Positions 23,570 to 32,883 are shown, numbered from the stretch's first letter. The stretch: 64,000 nt of DNA from Pleurodeles waltl (GCF_031143425.1 NC_090447.1:134807106-134871105); one strand, 5' to 3'. The notes: generated from the letters alone by a model not told the origin. Program-made: numbers and translations.

Positions 23570-24395
23570 AGCGGTGCCCAGCGGAGCGGTGATTGAGAAG
23601 AAGGGCCCAGCGTAGAGGTGGAGAGACAGCGGTGCCCAGCGGAGCGGTGCTTGAGATGAAGGGCCCTGCGGAGCGGTGCTTGAGACGGCGGTGCCCAGCG
23701 GAGCGGTGCATGACAGGAAGGGCCCAGCGGAGCGGTGCTTGAGATGAAGGGCCCAGCGGAGCGGTGCTTGAGATGAAGGGCCCAGCGGAGCGGTGCTTAA
23801 GATGGAGGGCCCAGCGGAGCGGTGCTTGAGACGGCGGTGCCCAGCAGAGCGGTGCATGACAGGAAGGGCCCAGCGGAGCGGTGCTTGAGATGAAGGGCCC
23901 AGCGGAGCGTGCTTGAGATGAAGGGCCCAGCGGAGCGGTGCTTGAGACGGCGGTGCCCAGCGGAGCGGTGCATGACAGGAAGGGCCCAGCGGAGCGGTGC
24001 TTGAGATGAAGGGCCCAGCGGAGCGGTGCTTGAGATGAAGGGCCCAGCGGAGCGGTGCTTGAGACGGCGGTGCCCAGCGGAGCGGTGCATGACAGGAAGG
24101 GCCCAGCGGAGCGGTGCTTGAGATGAAGGGCCCAGCGGAGCGGTGCTTGAGACGGCGGTGCCCAGCGGAGCGGTGCTTGAGATGAAGGGCCCAGCGGAGC
24201 GGTGCTTGAGATGAAGGGCCCAGCGGAGCGGTGCTTGAGATGAAGGGCCCAGCGGAGCGGTGCTTGAGACGGCGGTGCCCAGCGGAGCGGTGCTTGAGAA
24301 GAAGGGCCCAGCGGAGAGGTGGAGAGACAGCGGTGCCCAGAGGAGCGGTGCTTGAGATGAAGGGCCCAGCGGAGCGGTGCTTGAGACGGCGGGGC
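23570..24395 (+). repeat. 29-30-bp GC-rich tandem array (GGAGCGGTGCTTGAGA type)
   Basis: About 27 units with the core CCCAGCGGAGCGGTGCTTGA followed by either GATGAAGGG or GACGGCGGTG, alternating irregularly. Some units read CATGACAGGAAGG instead. The mixed unit types point to unequal crossing over or gene conversion. Long open frames on the minus strand translate the repeat and are not genes. Confidence 0.9.
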
Positions 24396-25030
24396 CCTGT
24401 TCAGCGGTGCTCTTCTGCACCGCGGGCCCTGTTCAGCGGTGCCTATTTCCACGGCGGGGCCCTGTTCAGCGGTGCTCTTCTGCCCCGCGGGCCCTGTTCA
24501 GCGGTGCTCTTCTGCCCCGCGGGCCCTGTTCAGCGGTGCTCTTCTCCCCGGCGGGCCCTGTTCAGCGGTGCCTATCTCCACGGCGGGGCCCTGTTCAGCG
24601 GTGCTCTTCTCCACGGCGGGCCCTGTTCAGCGGTGCTTATCTCCACGGCGGGGCCCTGTTCAGCGGTGCTCTTCTCCACGGCGGGCCCTGTTCAGCGGTG
24701 CCTATCTCCACGGCGGGGCCCTGTTCAGCGGTGCTCTTCTGCCCCGCGGGCCCTGTTCAGCGGTGCTCTTCTCCACGGCGGGCCCTGTTCAGCGGTGCCT
24801 ATCTCCACGGCGGGGCCCTGTTCAGCGGTGCTCTTCTCCACGGCGGGCCCTGTTCAGCGGTGCCTATCTCCACGGCGGGGCCCTGTTCAGCGGTGCTCTT
24901 CTGCCCCGCGGGCCCTGTTCAGCGGTGCTCTTCTCCACGGCGGGCCCTGTTCAGCGGTGCCTATCTCCACGGCGGGGCCCTGTTCAGCGGTGCTCTTCTG
25001 CCCTGCGGGCCCTGTTCAGCGGTGCTCATC
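24396..25030 (+). repeat. 32-33-bp GC-rich tandem array (CCCTGTTCAGCGGTGCT type)
   Basis: About 19 units of GGGCCCTGTTCAGCGGTG followed by CTCTTCTGCCCCGC, CTCTTCTCCACGGC or CCTATCTCCACGGC. It abuts the previous array with a hybrid unit at about 24390 and shares the GGGCCC...AGCGGTGCT skeleton, so both probably derive from one ancestral unit. The last stop codon of SANT gene A (25016) lies at its right edge. Confidence 0.9.
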
Positions 25031-27605
25031 CAGCAGGTCAAGGGAGCCAGACCTGGCCTGGACTCCTGGCTCAGTCGCCCTCGGACCGTGACGTTTCTGG
25101 ACCCTTCGGGGACGGACTCTGGCATCCTTAGTGTCCTCCTTCCCAGCTGGGATGTGGCATGTGGGGTCCACCTTCTCCGCGCTCCTGCTGCCCTTCCGCT
25201 CCTTTGATGGGGCTCTCGGGCCCTTGCCTCCCCTAGATGGTGTGGGTGGTGAAGTGGCCGCACATTGCTCCTTGGGGGCAGCCCTGTCGGTCCTCACACG
25301 GCGGCCCTTGTTTTTGCGGGTCCTCTTGCCGGGGGGGGGGCTGGACGTGTCCTTGCTGCTGATGGATGTGTCACTGCTGGCAAAGGGTGGGCTCCAGAAC
25401 CCATGCACAACAGTGACACCCGAAGCTGGGCTGGTGGTGGCTGCGGTGCTCTTGGGACTCTTTGAAGATGGATGGGGGAGCTCATCGGGGGGAAAGAGGT
25501 CAAGGTTAGCCAGGAAAAGTTTTTTAGGGCCAAGGTAAAGGGTAGGAGAAGTGGAGATGGAAGTGGAGGTAGAGGAGGTGGTTGTAGGAGAGTCAGGTGT
25601 GCTGTCATTGGGTGAAGGTGCTGGTGCTGTAGGCTGTCGTGAGGTGGATGGCTGTTGGGTGGGTGTCTGCCTGCGTTTGTGTGTCTTGGAAGAGGGGGTG
25701 ACAGACACAGTGGGAGAGGACACAGGGGACGTGTAAATGGCAGTGGGGGTGGTGACTGCACGAGTGTGGACTGTACTGGAGGGTGAGGTGGTGATGGAAG
25801 CACTGGCTGATGTTGGGGTGCATGCAGGTGTGAGTGTAGACGTCACAGGGAGGGAGGAGGGAGACGAGGAGGAGGGGGACACAGGGGTGGCAGTGGCTGT
25901 TGGCATGTCTGCATCTGGGTGTTGCTTGGGTGAGTGTTTGTGGGATCTGTGGTGCTTGTGTTTGGATGAGCTGCTCTTGGGTGTTGAGGTGTGTGCAGGC
26001 TGGTCTGATGGTGTGGATGGGATAGGCTGAGGAACAGGAGACAGAGAAAGGCTGGAGGCAGTAAGAAGAGGGAGGCTGGAAATAGGGACAATGGCTGCCG
26101 TCAGTGCTGAGGCCAGAGCAGTGAACGCTCGTTGATGGGCAGCCTGACCCGAATGAATGCCCTCCAGGTACGCATTGCTCTGTTGCACCTCCCTTTGCAC
26201 ACCCTGGATGGCATTCAAAAGGGTCGTCTGCCCAACAAAGAGCGTCCTTACCAGGTCAATGAGCTCCGCACTGAGGGCAGCAGGGGCAACAGGGGCAGGG
26301 GCTGAGGTGCCTGGGGCGAAGGAGACGCTCGCCTTCCTGGGCGAACCGGCACGGAGCGAAGACTGAGGGGCTGCTGGGAGGGCGGGGCTGGTGCGCTGGG
26401 TGGCGGCTGTACCTGTAGAGGCGGGGGGCACGGATGTTGCCGCCACCGCTAGGGAGCTCCCATCCGAGGACGTGTCGCTTTCGCTGCTCTCACCAGCGGT
26501 CCCCGTCGTGGTGCTCCCCTCGCCCTCTGGATCACTGGTGCCCTCGGTGTCTGTTCCTGGGCCCACCGGGGCCTTGTGTCCTGCAGCTCCCTCGTGCTCC
26601 GATGCCAAATCTCCTCCGCCTGATGATGCTAATGCACACATGCACAAGAAGATGAAGAGAAAGGGTGGGGGGAGAAAAAAGAAGACCAGGTTGAGTGCAT
26701 GCAATGTCAACACCGTTGGCGGAGAGGACAGACACAGGAGCCTAATGCACTAAGCCGCGCATTCGGGGTACACTACTCAGTACTACTGACTAGGACAACA
26801 GGCCAAGAGACGTCAAACGCGCACATGGGAGATGCTGGACCTTCAATGGCTGTACTTGTCACCCTACCGAGGTGGGGGCCGGGGGCACAGGGCCATGCCT
26901 AAGGGAGAGGACTACACTACAGAAAGCGCCCTGGCCTAATGTCACCAACAGCCCTCCTCCCCCACCCAGACGCCTCCACTGCGCAGAAAGATAGGAGAAT
27001 GTGCTGATACTCACCCCCTTGTGTCTGCTGTGATGTCTTAAAGCGCCCATCCAATTCTGGGTAAGCCACCGCCAGGATCCGGGACATCAGGGGGGTCATG
27101 GTGCGACTGGCACCCCTCCTAGGTTGGGAGGCCATCCCCAGCAGTGTTTCTGCGGTCTTCCTTGTTCCGCGGCGGATGTCCTCCCACCTCTTGCGGCAGT
27201 GGGTGCCCCGTCTGTTGTGGACCCCCAAGTTCCGGACTTCCTTGGCGATGGCACGCCAAATCTCGATCTTCTGATGGGCGCTGACCTATTTGACATGTAC
27301 AGGGTGGAAAGGAGGAAATCATCAATGACCTGGATGTTAGATGTGATTGGCCCCCCCCACCAACTTTGCCATATGGCACATGCTCTCATGTGTTGTGCGT
27401 TGCACTCCTCATTCGCCCCCCACCCCACCAACTTACATCCACCCCAATCCACACAGGCATAGCCCATTCCATGTGCACCCGGTGTACTCACTTGTTGGTC
27501 TGGAGGACCGTAGAGTAGCGCATACTGGGGGAGGACCCCATCCACGAGCTTCTCCAACTCTTCAGACGTGAAGGCAGGGGCCCTTTCCCCAGTCGCAGCA
27601 GCCAT
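25016..27605 (-). CDS. Harbinger SANT/Myb-like protein A (three exons)
   Basis: The likely DNA-binding partner of the transposase. Exons read by eye are 27605-27492, 27285-27015 and 26619-25016, with donors GTGAGT/GTGAGT and acceptors ATAG and TCAG. Phases agree, giving about 662 residues. Residues about 10-85 form a SANT-like trihelix (FTSEELEKLVDGV, then IEIWRAIAKEVRNLG, then RKRWEDIRRGTRKT) split by intron 1. Exon 3 encodes a short helical block (LIDLVRTLFVGQTTLLNAIQ and onwards), then a very long Ser/Thr/Pro-rich disordered region with His/Lys patches and a basic C-terminus. The final codons enter the GC-rich array. Relatives have this plus a second SANT gene, so two roles are possible. 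Splice sites are predictions. Confidence 0.75.
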
Positions 27606-28033
27606 TGTATCTTCCAGACCGAGGTCACAGCAGCACTTGCAGTATAGGTCCTCTCCTGTGGATGATCAGGTCTCGAGTGATTAAGCAGATAGAAAATGGC
27701 GGTCACGCCCGCGGCGGTGCGTACCGCGGCGGTGCGTACCGCGACCGTCGGCGCACTTCGTCATTGGCTCCTGAAACCCATAGCCTTCAATGTTAACCAA
27801 TGCGGCTTTGCGCCGCGGTCTTCGACCGCCTACCGCCACGGTGTGCCCCGCCAGCGCATTGACCTCACATCCCATTGTCCCACTTCACAGGTCAGGCAGC
27901 CGCCATTTCAAGGGCCTACATGGCTTAATTTTGACTGCGACACACAGGCCTAGGCCTTGCATTGCCACACATACACGCCTTTCAACCCATTGCCATTCTT
28001 TAACTGTGCAAGCTGTCTGTACGTACCTGTGGT
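27606..28033. promoter_or_regulatory. Region between SANT gene A and transposase, with palindromic ACCGC sites
   Basis: The region lies between the start of SANT gene A (leftward) and the main transposase exon (rightward), so it should hold the SANT-A promoter and perhaps a transposase promoter. A 15-bp unit GCGGCGGTGCGTACC is repeated in tandem at 27711-27725 and 27726-27740. With the next bases it forms near-palindromes GCGGT-nnnn-ACCGC. Further ACCGCC/GGCGGT copies lie at about 27700 and 27825-27845. The same motif marks the transposon ends, suggesting self-regulation by the element's own binding proteins (inference). Confidence 0.55.
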
Positions 28034-29104
28034 TTGGCTGACTCTGTGCTCCATGTTGTCCTTCCTAGGCACCGTCCGCTGGGACTTGCGATGAGAAGGA
28101 AGAATCCTCGCGTGTACCGACCGCTGGTGGACCTGTCGACAATGGAAGAACGCCATATAATACTTCGATACAGACTTGACCGTGCCACTATCCATGAACT
28201 GTGTGCCCAGCTGGAGCCAGCCCTGATGTCCCCCATCCGCCAACCCACAGGGATTCCCCCTTTGGTGCAGGTTTTGTCAGTCCTCCATTTTTTGGCAAGT
28301 GGGTCATTCCAGACCACAGTGGCCATGTCATCTGGAATGTCTCAGCCTATGTTTTCAAAGATTTTGAGTAGAGTGTTGTCTGCCCTGATGAAACTCATGC
28401 GGAGCTACATCATTTTCCCAGAGGAGGGTGACTTGCCTACAGTGAAGGGTGATTTCTATGCCCTTGGACATATCCCCAACATCATTGGTGCCATTGATGG
28501 GACCCATGTGGCTTTGGTACCCCCAAAAGACGATGAGCAGGTGTACCGAAACAGAAAAAGTTATCATTCGATGAATGTCCAGGTGGTCTGTTTGGCTGAC
28601 CAGTACATCTCCCATGTAAATGCCAAGTTCCCAGGGTCAGTGCATGACGCGTATGTGATGCGAAATAGCAGCATCCCCTATGTGATGGAGCAGCTACAGA
28701 GACAACGTGTGTGGCTAATAGGTGACTCTGGTTACCCCAACCTGCCTTGGCTACTGACCCCAGTAAGGAATCCCCGGACAAGGGCAGAGGAACGGTACAA
28801 TGAGGCCCATGGGCGAACTAGGAGGATCATCGAAAGGACCTTTGGCCTCCTGAAGGCCAGGTTTAGGTGCCTGCATATGACTGGGGGATCCCTGATGTAC
28901 TCACCAAAGAAGGTGTGCCACATCATCGTGGCCTGCTGTATGGTTCACAATCTGGCATTGCGACGTCAGGTCCCTTTCCTGCAGGAGGATGGTGCAGATG
29001 GTGGTGTTGAAGTAGCTGTGGAGCCTGCGGAGAGTGAAGAGGAGGAAGACTCAGAGGACGACACAGACAACAGGGACAGAGTAATAGCACAGTATTTCCA
29101 GTAG
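28034..29104 (+). CDS. Harbinger (HARBI1-like) DDE transposase, main exon
   Basis: A DDE_Tnp_4-type transposase that excises and inserts the element at 3-bp targets. The open frame is 356 codons, but the true exon probably starts at 28069 after a TTCCTAG acceptor. It contains an N-terminal helix-turn-helix-like region (RATIHELCAQLEP, PLVQVLSVLHFLASG). The catalytic triad is Asp in GAIDGTHV (28496), Asp in IGDSGYP (28724) and Glu in IIERTFG (28832), all intact, followed by CCMVHNLALRR. The C-terminal tail is very acidic (ESEEEEDSEDDTD). No stop or frameshift is seen. The usual length of about 350 agrees. Confidence 0.92.
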   Translation: MADSVLHVVLPRHRPLGLAMRRKNPRVYRPLVDLSTMEERHIILRYRLDRATIHELCAQLEPALMSPIRQPTGIPPLVQVLSVLHFLASGSFQTTVAMSSGMSQPMFSKILSRVLSALMKLMRSYIIFPEEGDLPTVKGDFYALGHIPNIIGAIDGTHVALVPPKDDEQVYRNRKSYHSMNVQVVCLADQYISHVNAKFPGSVHDAYVMRNSSIPYVMEQLQRQRVWLIGDSGYPNLPWLLTPVRNPRTRAEERYNEAHGRTRRIIERTFGLLKARFRCLHMTGGSLMYSPKKVCHIIVACCMVHNLALRRQVPFLQEDGADGGVEVAVEPAESEEEEDSEDDTDNRDRVIAQYFQ

Positions 29105-29630
29105 CACACAGGTAATGATCACCCATGCCATTTTACATTTCCTGAAAGCCTCCTGCATCTCAACTTTGTCGGTTTCCCCCCAGACCTATGGACATGATGT
29201 TTGAATTTCCCTTCCCTTTTCTGTGCTGTATGAGCCACTGCGTGACCTCGGCTTGGTTGGCCCATGGACTAATGCTAAGTTACCTCGGTATGTGTAATTC
29301 ACAATGTTCACAATACGTAATTGATATGTAATGTGTCATACATTTGTAAATAAGACAGCCTGAGTCCTGATTGATTTCAGTGCAATGTGTGATTTATTAT
29401 TAGTGCATAGATATTGGTACATGATGGTGAAACAGTGATGGGTGGGGGTGGAGTAATGTCCATGGCGGAGTCCAGTTCTCAGTCTCACAGGTGCATTGTC
29501 CATATGCCTGTGGCAGGATGGAGCAGGGGCAGTTCAAGGTTTGACAGGGTGGCAATGTGGGACAGTGGGAGGACTTCAGGGGGTATGTGATGCTGGCGGG
29601 GGACTTGACATCCTACTCTGTCGTTTTTTT
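29105..29630. other. Convergent spacer between transposase and SANT gene B
   Basis: Non-coding 3' flanks of two converging genes. A minus-strand AATAAA at 29393-29398 could end the SANT gene B transcript. Confidence 0.5.
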
Positions 29631-31108
29631 TTATCTCAGGCTCCTTTTGCGGGGCGGTTGTTGTTCAGCAGGAGGTGGGGTTCTGGGGGGCTGTCGTTGT
29701 GGTGGGGCCTCCTGTCCACTAGCGCCGGCGGAGGTGGTAGGCTGTTCCTGTTCCTGGCTAGTGACAGGGGCCCTGTGTGATGCCAAATGGTCCCGAAACG
29801 TGTCCTCTATGCGGTTCAGGGCCTGGACTATGCTCCCCATAGCGGTTGAGATGTTGCTGAGTTGGTCGCTGAACCCCATGTAGTGTTGCTCCTGCTGTGC
29901 CTGGATCTCCTGGAACCTGGCCAGTACCGTCGCCATCGTCTCTTGTGAGTGGTGGTAGGCAGCCATGATGGTGGTGAGGGCCTCTTGGAGAGTGGGTTCC
30001 CTGGGCCTCTCCTCCCCCCCTGTCGCACAGCAGCCCTCCGAGTTGCCCTGTTTCCCTGGGCCTCTGTCCCCTGGACGGTGTGCCCACTCCCACTGCCCCC
30101 AGGTCCCTGTTGTTGTTGGGTTGGTGGGTTACCCTGGGGGCCCTGTAGTGGTAGACACACCGCTGCTTGACCTGTCCTAGAGACAGAGGCATGGGCCCGC
30201 TGGGTGGGAGCTGTGCGGTTGTTCCCAGAGGGGGTTGGGTCTGCAGTGGCCTGTGTCTGGGTGAGGGGAACCGACTGCCCAGAGGTCCCCGATGGTCCGG
30301 GCTGGTCGTCAGGTTCCAGGTCGACAGAGCTGCTGTCATCACTAGTGGCCTGTTCCGGGGGTGGGATGGACATTTCTGGTCCCTCCTGACCGGTGTGTTG
30401 TCGTTCGGGTCCTGCATGGGGTAAGAGGGTATGGTTATTGTTTCTGTGTGTGCATTAGCTTGCGTTTTATAGGTGCCCTTGTCCCCCAGTGCTGGCATTC
30501 CCTTGGGGGAGGTGTTGTGAGGGTGTTTTGTGGGGGGGGGGTGATGGGTATGTGCAGTGGTCATGCTTAGGTGATGGGTGTCCATAGTTTGGGGGTGGCA
30601 TGCAGGGGTTGGTGTTGGGTGGGTTGTGCTGGGGAGACATTCTCAGGGAGGATGTGTGCTGGGGGGTTGGGGGTGAGGGTGGGGGTTAGCATGCTGGAGG
30701 TGGGGTGAAGTGGTTGGCCTTGTACTTACCAGAGTCCATTCCTCCATGTACTCCAGCGAGGCCATCAGGATGCAGGATGTTGAGTACCTCCTGCTCCCAT
30801 GTTGTGAATTCGGGTGGAGTGGGTGGGGGTCCCCCGCCAGTCTTCTGCACTGCGATGTTGTGTCGCGAGACCATCGAGCGCACCTTCCCCCGTAGGTCGT
30901 TCCATCGTTTGCGGATGTCCTCTCTATTTCTGGGATGCTGTCCCACCGCGTTGACCCTGTCCACGATCCGCTGCCAGAGCTCCGCCTTCCTCGCTATGGT
31001 GGTGTGCTGGACCTGTGAGCCGAAGAACTGGGGTTCCACTCTTATGATCTCCTCCACCATGACCCGGAGTTCTTGGTCCGAAAAGCGTGGGTGCCTTTGT
31101 GATGCCAT
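29631..31108 (-). CDS. Harbinger SANT/Myb-like protein B (two exons, one frame break)
   Basis: A second DNA-binding protein of the same transposon. Exon 1 (31108-30730) holds a complete SANT-like domain (FSDQELRVMVEEIIRV, AELWQRIVDRVNAVG, REDIRKRWNDLRGKV) and ends at donor G/GTAAGT. Exon 2 starts at 30411 (acceptor TGCAG) in phase. It reads an acidic/Gly-Gln-rich linker, then a helical block (LQEALTTIMAAYHHSQETMA... SIVQALNRIEDTFRDHL) and a basic tail ending at 29631. The linker and helical block are in different frames. The shift falls in a C7 run at about 30014-30022, so either a one-base indel disables the gene or it is a sequencing error. The relic at 35.9-39.2 kb keeps the same layout. 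Confidence 0.75.
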
Positions 31109-31409
31109 GGGGTGGAGTGTATGAGGTGTGGGGTGGTGTATGTGATGATGTGTGTGTTGGTGTGTGGTGCTTTGTGCTTCTATGTGGTGTGTGTGATGTT
31201 GCGGTGTGCCTCTGTGTGTCTGGCTATCTATTCTCTGATGTGTCTCTCTCTCTCTCCTTCGTCTCTGGTTTTTGTTGGTAGGGGTTTGTGGGTGATGTGG
31301 GTGTGTGTTTTATATGGTATTGGATGTGTGGGAGTGGTGTGTGTATGGGTTTCAGGTGTGTGCCTTTCAAATTGTCCAATGTGGTAGGGGTTTGTAAAGG
31401 TGTGTGTAT
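31109..31409. other. GT-rich 5' flank of SANT gene B
   Basis: Strongly GT-rich on the plus strand (CA-rich on the coding strand), upstream of SANT gene B. No coding signal. It probably contains that gene's promoter. Confidence 0.45.
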
Positions 31410-31703
31410 TTTGACCGCGGCGGGGTCTACCGCCAATGGAATACCGCGGTTGAATGACCGCCGCGTCGATTTGCGGGTCATAATGGGATGGGCGTATTTC
31501 TGTTGGCGTGGCGGTGGAGGTTTGGTCTTCTCCAGTTTACCGCTGGCCGCTGATGTGGCGGACTGCAGTGGAGGGCGGATTTTCGGAGGTTTTGCAGTTG
31601 TGGGTCAGAATGTCCATGGCGGCTGACCGCGGCCACGGCGGTATTGTGGGGGCCTTCTGACCGGCGGTAAGCGGCTTTTACCGCCGAGGTCAGAATGACC
31701 CCC
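31410..31703. repeat. Right terminal/subterminal region of Harbinger
   Basis: The region contains repeated ACCGCC/GGCGGT motifs (GACCGCGGCGGGG, TACCGCCAATGG, TGACCGCCGCG, GACCGCGGCCACGGCGG, GACCGGCGGTAAGCGG) and finishes with the inverted terminus ...ACCGCCGAGGTCAGAATGACCCCC. It mirrors the left end and helps define the full element. Confidence 0.8.
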
Positions 31704-31706
31704 CTA

Positions 31707-31779
31707 GTCACCTACGAACGAAAGTACTGTCATCCTGAGACCAGCAGTCTTGCTCAAAGCAAGAGTCCAAACTACGACA
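31707..31779 (+). repeat. 3' LTR of young ERV, last 73 bp
   Basis: By eye identical to 12422-12494 of the 5' LTR, ending CTACGACA. It is followed at 31780 by CTGG, the proviral target-site duplication. Confidence 0.93.
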
Positions 31780-31783
31780 CTGG

Positions 31784-32212
31784 CTTGCACTTGGGAACAC
31801 TCGTGGGCACGGGCGAATCCTCTATTGCTAATAGAGGTTCAAAGCGATTAGTACAGAATAAGCTAGGGACCACCTTGATCAACGGGGTCAGTGGTAGGAG
31901 AGTTGGTGTGTGTGGTACATGTGGGAGACCCCACTGGGATACTGGAGGACTCGCTATGTTATGAGTGGATTTTGGGAAGGGGCCCCTACAGTTATGCGGG
32001 CCCCCATCTCCATCAGCCCCTGATATAGTATCTATAGAATCCCTTGACCCCTTCTTTTTAAATATCTCTGGGATTTTTCTATCCTTAGGGGGGCCTCTCT
32101 TTGGATTATTTGCCCCTATAGTTGTTTGTGTACCTAGCATAGACTCAACTTCTTTAACTAGGAGGTCTATTTCATCCAATGGGTTAGACCCGTTGGGTGT
32201 ACCCAGATTCAA
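31784..32212 (-). pseudogene. LINE ORF1, N-terminal part
   Basis: About 143 codons starting at ATG 32212 (MNLGTPNGSNPLDEIDLL), with an acidic start and then Lys/Pro-rich segments such as KRGPPKDRKIPEIFKKKG. The frame runs into the young ERV at 31783, while the rest of ORF1 lies 20 kb away at 10361-11383. The insertion therefore destroyed this ORF1. Confidence 0.7.
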
Positions 32213-32650
32213 AGGTCTACTTGGGCGTTTTTTGCGATTTTAGTACCCTTGGATTGCGCTGGTAAATCTATAGCCTTTCTTTTCCCCATTCCAAGAAGAT
32301 GCCCGTAAGATAAAATAAACACAAAATACAGTGGTAAAAGAAAAGAAAAGGAAGACAGCTCCCTTTCTTATGAGTTGAGTGTCCTGTCACTGGAGTAACT
32401 GGCCCTGCCTAACAACCCTCTTCCGGGGATAGCTGCGTCTCACTCGTTAGCTGGGTGCTTGTTTTGGATTTGTTTGGGAACAGCCCTCTGGGTGATATCC
32501 TCCGGATGCCTGTAGAAGCTTATGGAAGAGGCCTACTGTTGTTGTAATGCGGATGAAAGAGGGGGGCCCAGCCCAGCCTCCTCCGGTCTCAGACGGGCGC
32601 AAGACGGGCCCGCCCTTGGCCCGGGCTTTGCCCGGGCGCCGCCCGCACGC

Positions 32651-32883
32651 ATCCCGCGCGGCGGGAGCGCTGAACAAAGTTTAAAGGGCTCCTGCCCTGA
32701 CTGCTCCTCCCCTCGAGTGACACGCTTCCCGCGGCGGCGGGAGCGCTGAACAAAGTTTAAAGGGCTCCTGCCTTGACTGCTCCTCACCTCGAGTGACGCG
32801 CTTCCCGCGGCGGCGGGAGCGCTGAACAAAGTTTAAAGGGCTCCTGCCCTGACTGCTCCTCCCCTCGAGTGACGCGCTTCCCC
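32651..32883 (-). repeat. 76-bp tandem units at LINE 5' end (three copies)
   Basis: Three near-identical 76-bp units (aligned points at 32661, 32737 and 32813). Each contains GGGAGCGCTGAACAAAGTTT and a CTCGAG site. They form the extreme 5' end of the LINE and are very GC-rich, resembling the promoter monomers known from mouse L1 in arrangement only. Confidence 0.85.

Larger units (their letters stand above)
22372..31703. mobile_element. Autonomous-type Harbinger transposon with three genes
   Basis: A 9332-bp DNA transposon inserted in the ERV 3' LTR, flanked by CTA (22369-22371 and 31704-31706). The ends are inverted: GGGGGTGATTCTAACCCTGG on the left against GGGGGTCATTCTGACCTCGG on the right (reverse complement), both followed by GGCGGT. 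It contains a HARBI1-like DDE transposase (plus strand) and two SANT/Myb-like proteins (minus strand), plus GC-rich tandem arrays at 23261-25030. Harbinger elements usually carry one transposase and one Myb-like gene, so the second SANT gene is unusual. The transposase frame is intact, so the element may be recent. Confidence 0.93.
11384..31779 (+). mobile_element. Young spuma-like endogenous retrovirus (with nested Harbinger)
   Basis: A complete foamy-virus-like provirus: 5' LTR 11384-12494, tRNA-Lys-type primer site, gag, pol, env, a small 3' ORF, purine tract, and a 3' LTR from 21333. The 3' LTR is split by a Harbinger insertion (22372-31703) and ends at 31779. The provirus is flanked by CTGG (11380-11383 and 31780-31783). 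A 4-bp duplication is what foamy virus integrases make. Spuma-like traits seen directly are a Gag without Cys-His boxes, a pol/env overlap, a long Env leader with a furin-type site, and an ORF between env and the LTR. The LTRs differ by only about four substitutions and one indel, so insertion was recent. Confidence 0.93.
31784..32883 (-). mobile_element. LINE, 5' part (ORF1 start and 5' UTR)
   Basis: Continuation of the minus-strand LINE interrupted at 11383. It carries the beginning of ORF1 and a GC-rich 5' UTR ending in three tandem units against the right-hand CAATGGCATGT duplication (32884-32894). Confidence 0.88.

Noticed and set aside
23570..24395. Possible CRISPR array (29-30-bp repeats)
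   Set aside because: Units are contiguous without unique spacers, and the context is a eukaryotic DNA transposon.
23495..24452. Minus-strand open frames of 120-310 codons (repeating SSTAPLGPSSQAPLRWA)
   Set aside because: Pure translation of the 29-30-bp tandem array. No domain and no independent coding signal.
24231..25207. Long overlapping open frames on the plus strand in the GC-rich arrays (230-286 codons)
   Set aside because: They translate the 32-33-bp repeat in three phases into near-identical low-complexity peptides. No start context or domain.
28355..28781. Minus-strand ORFs within the transposase
   Set aside because: Shadows of the clearly coding plus-strand transposase frame.
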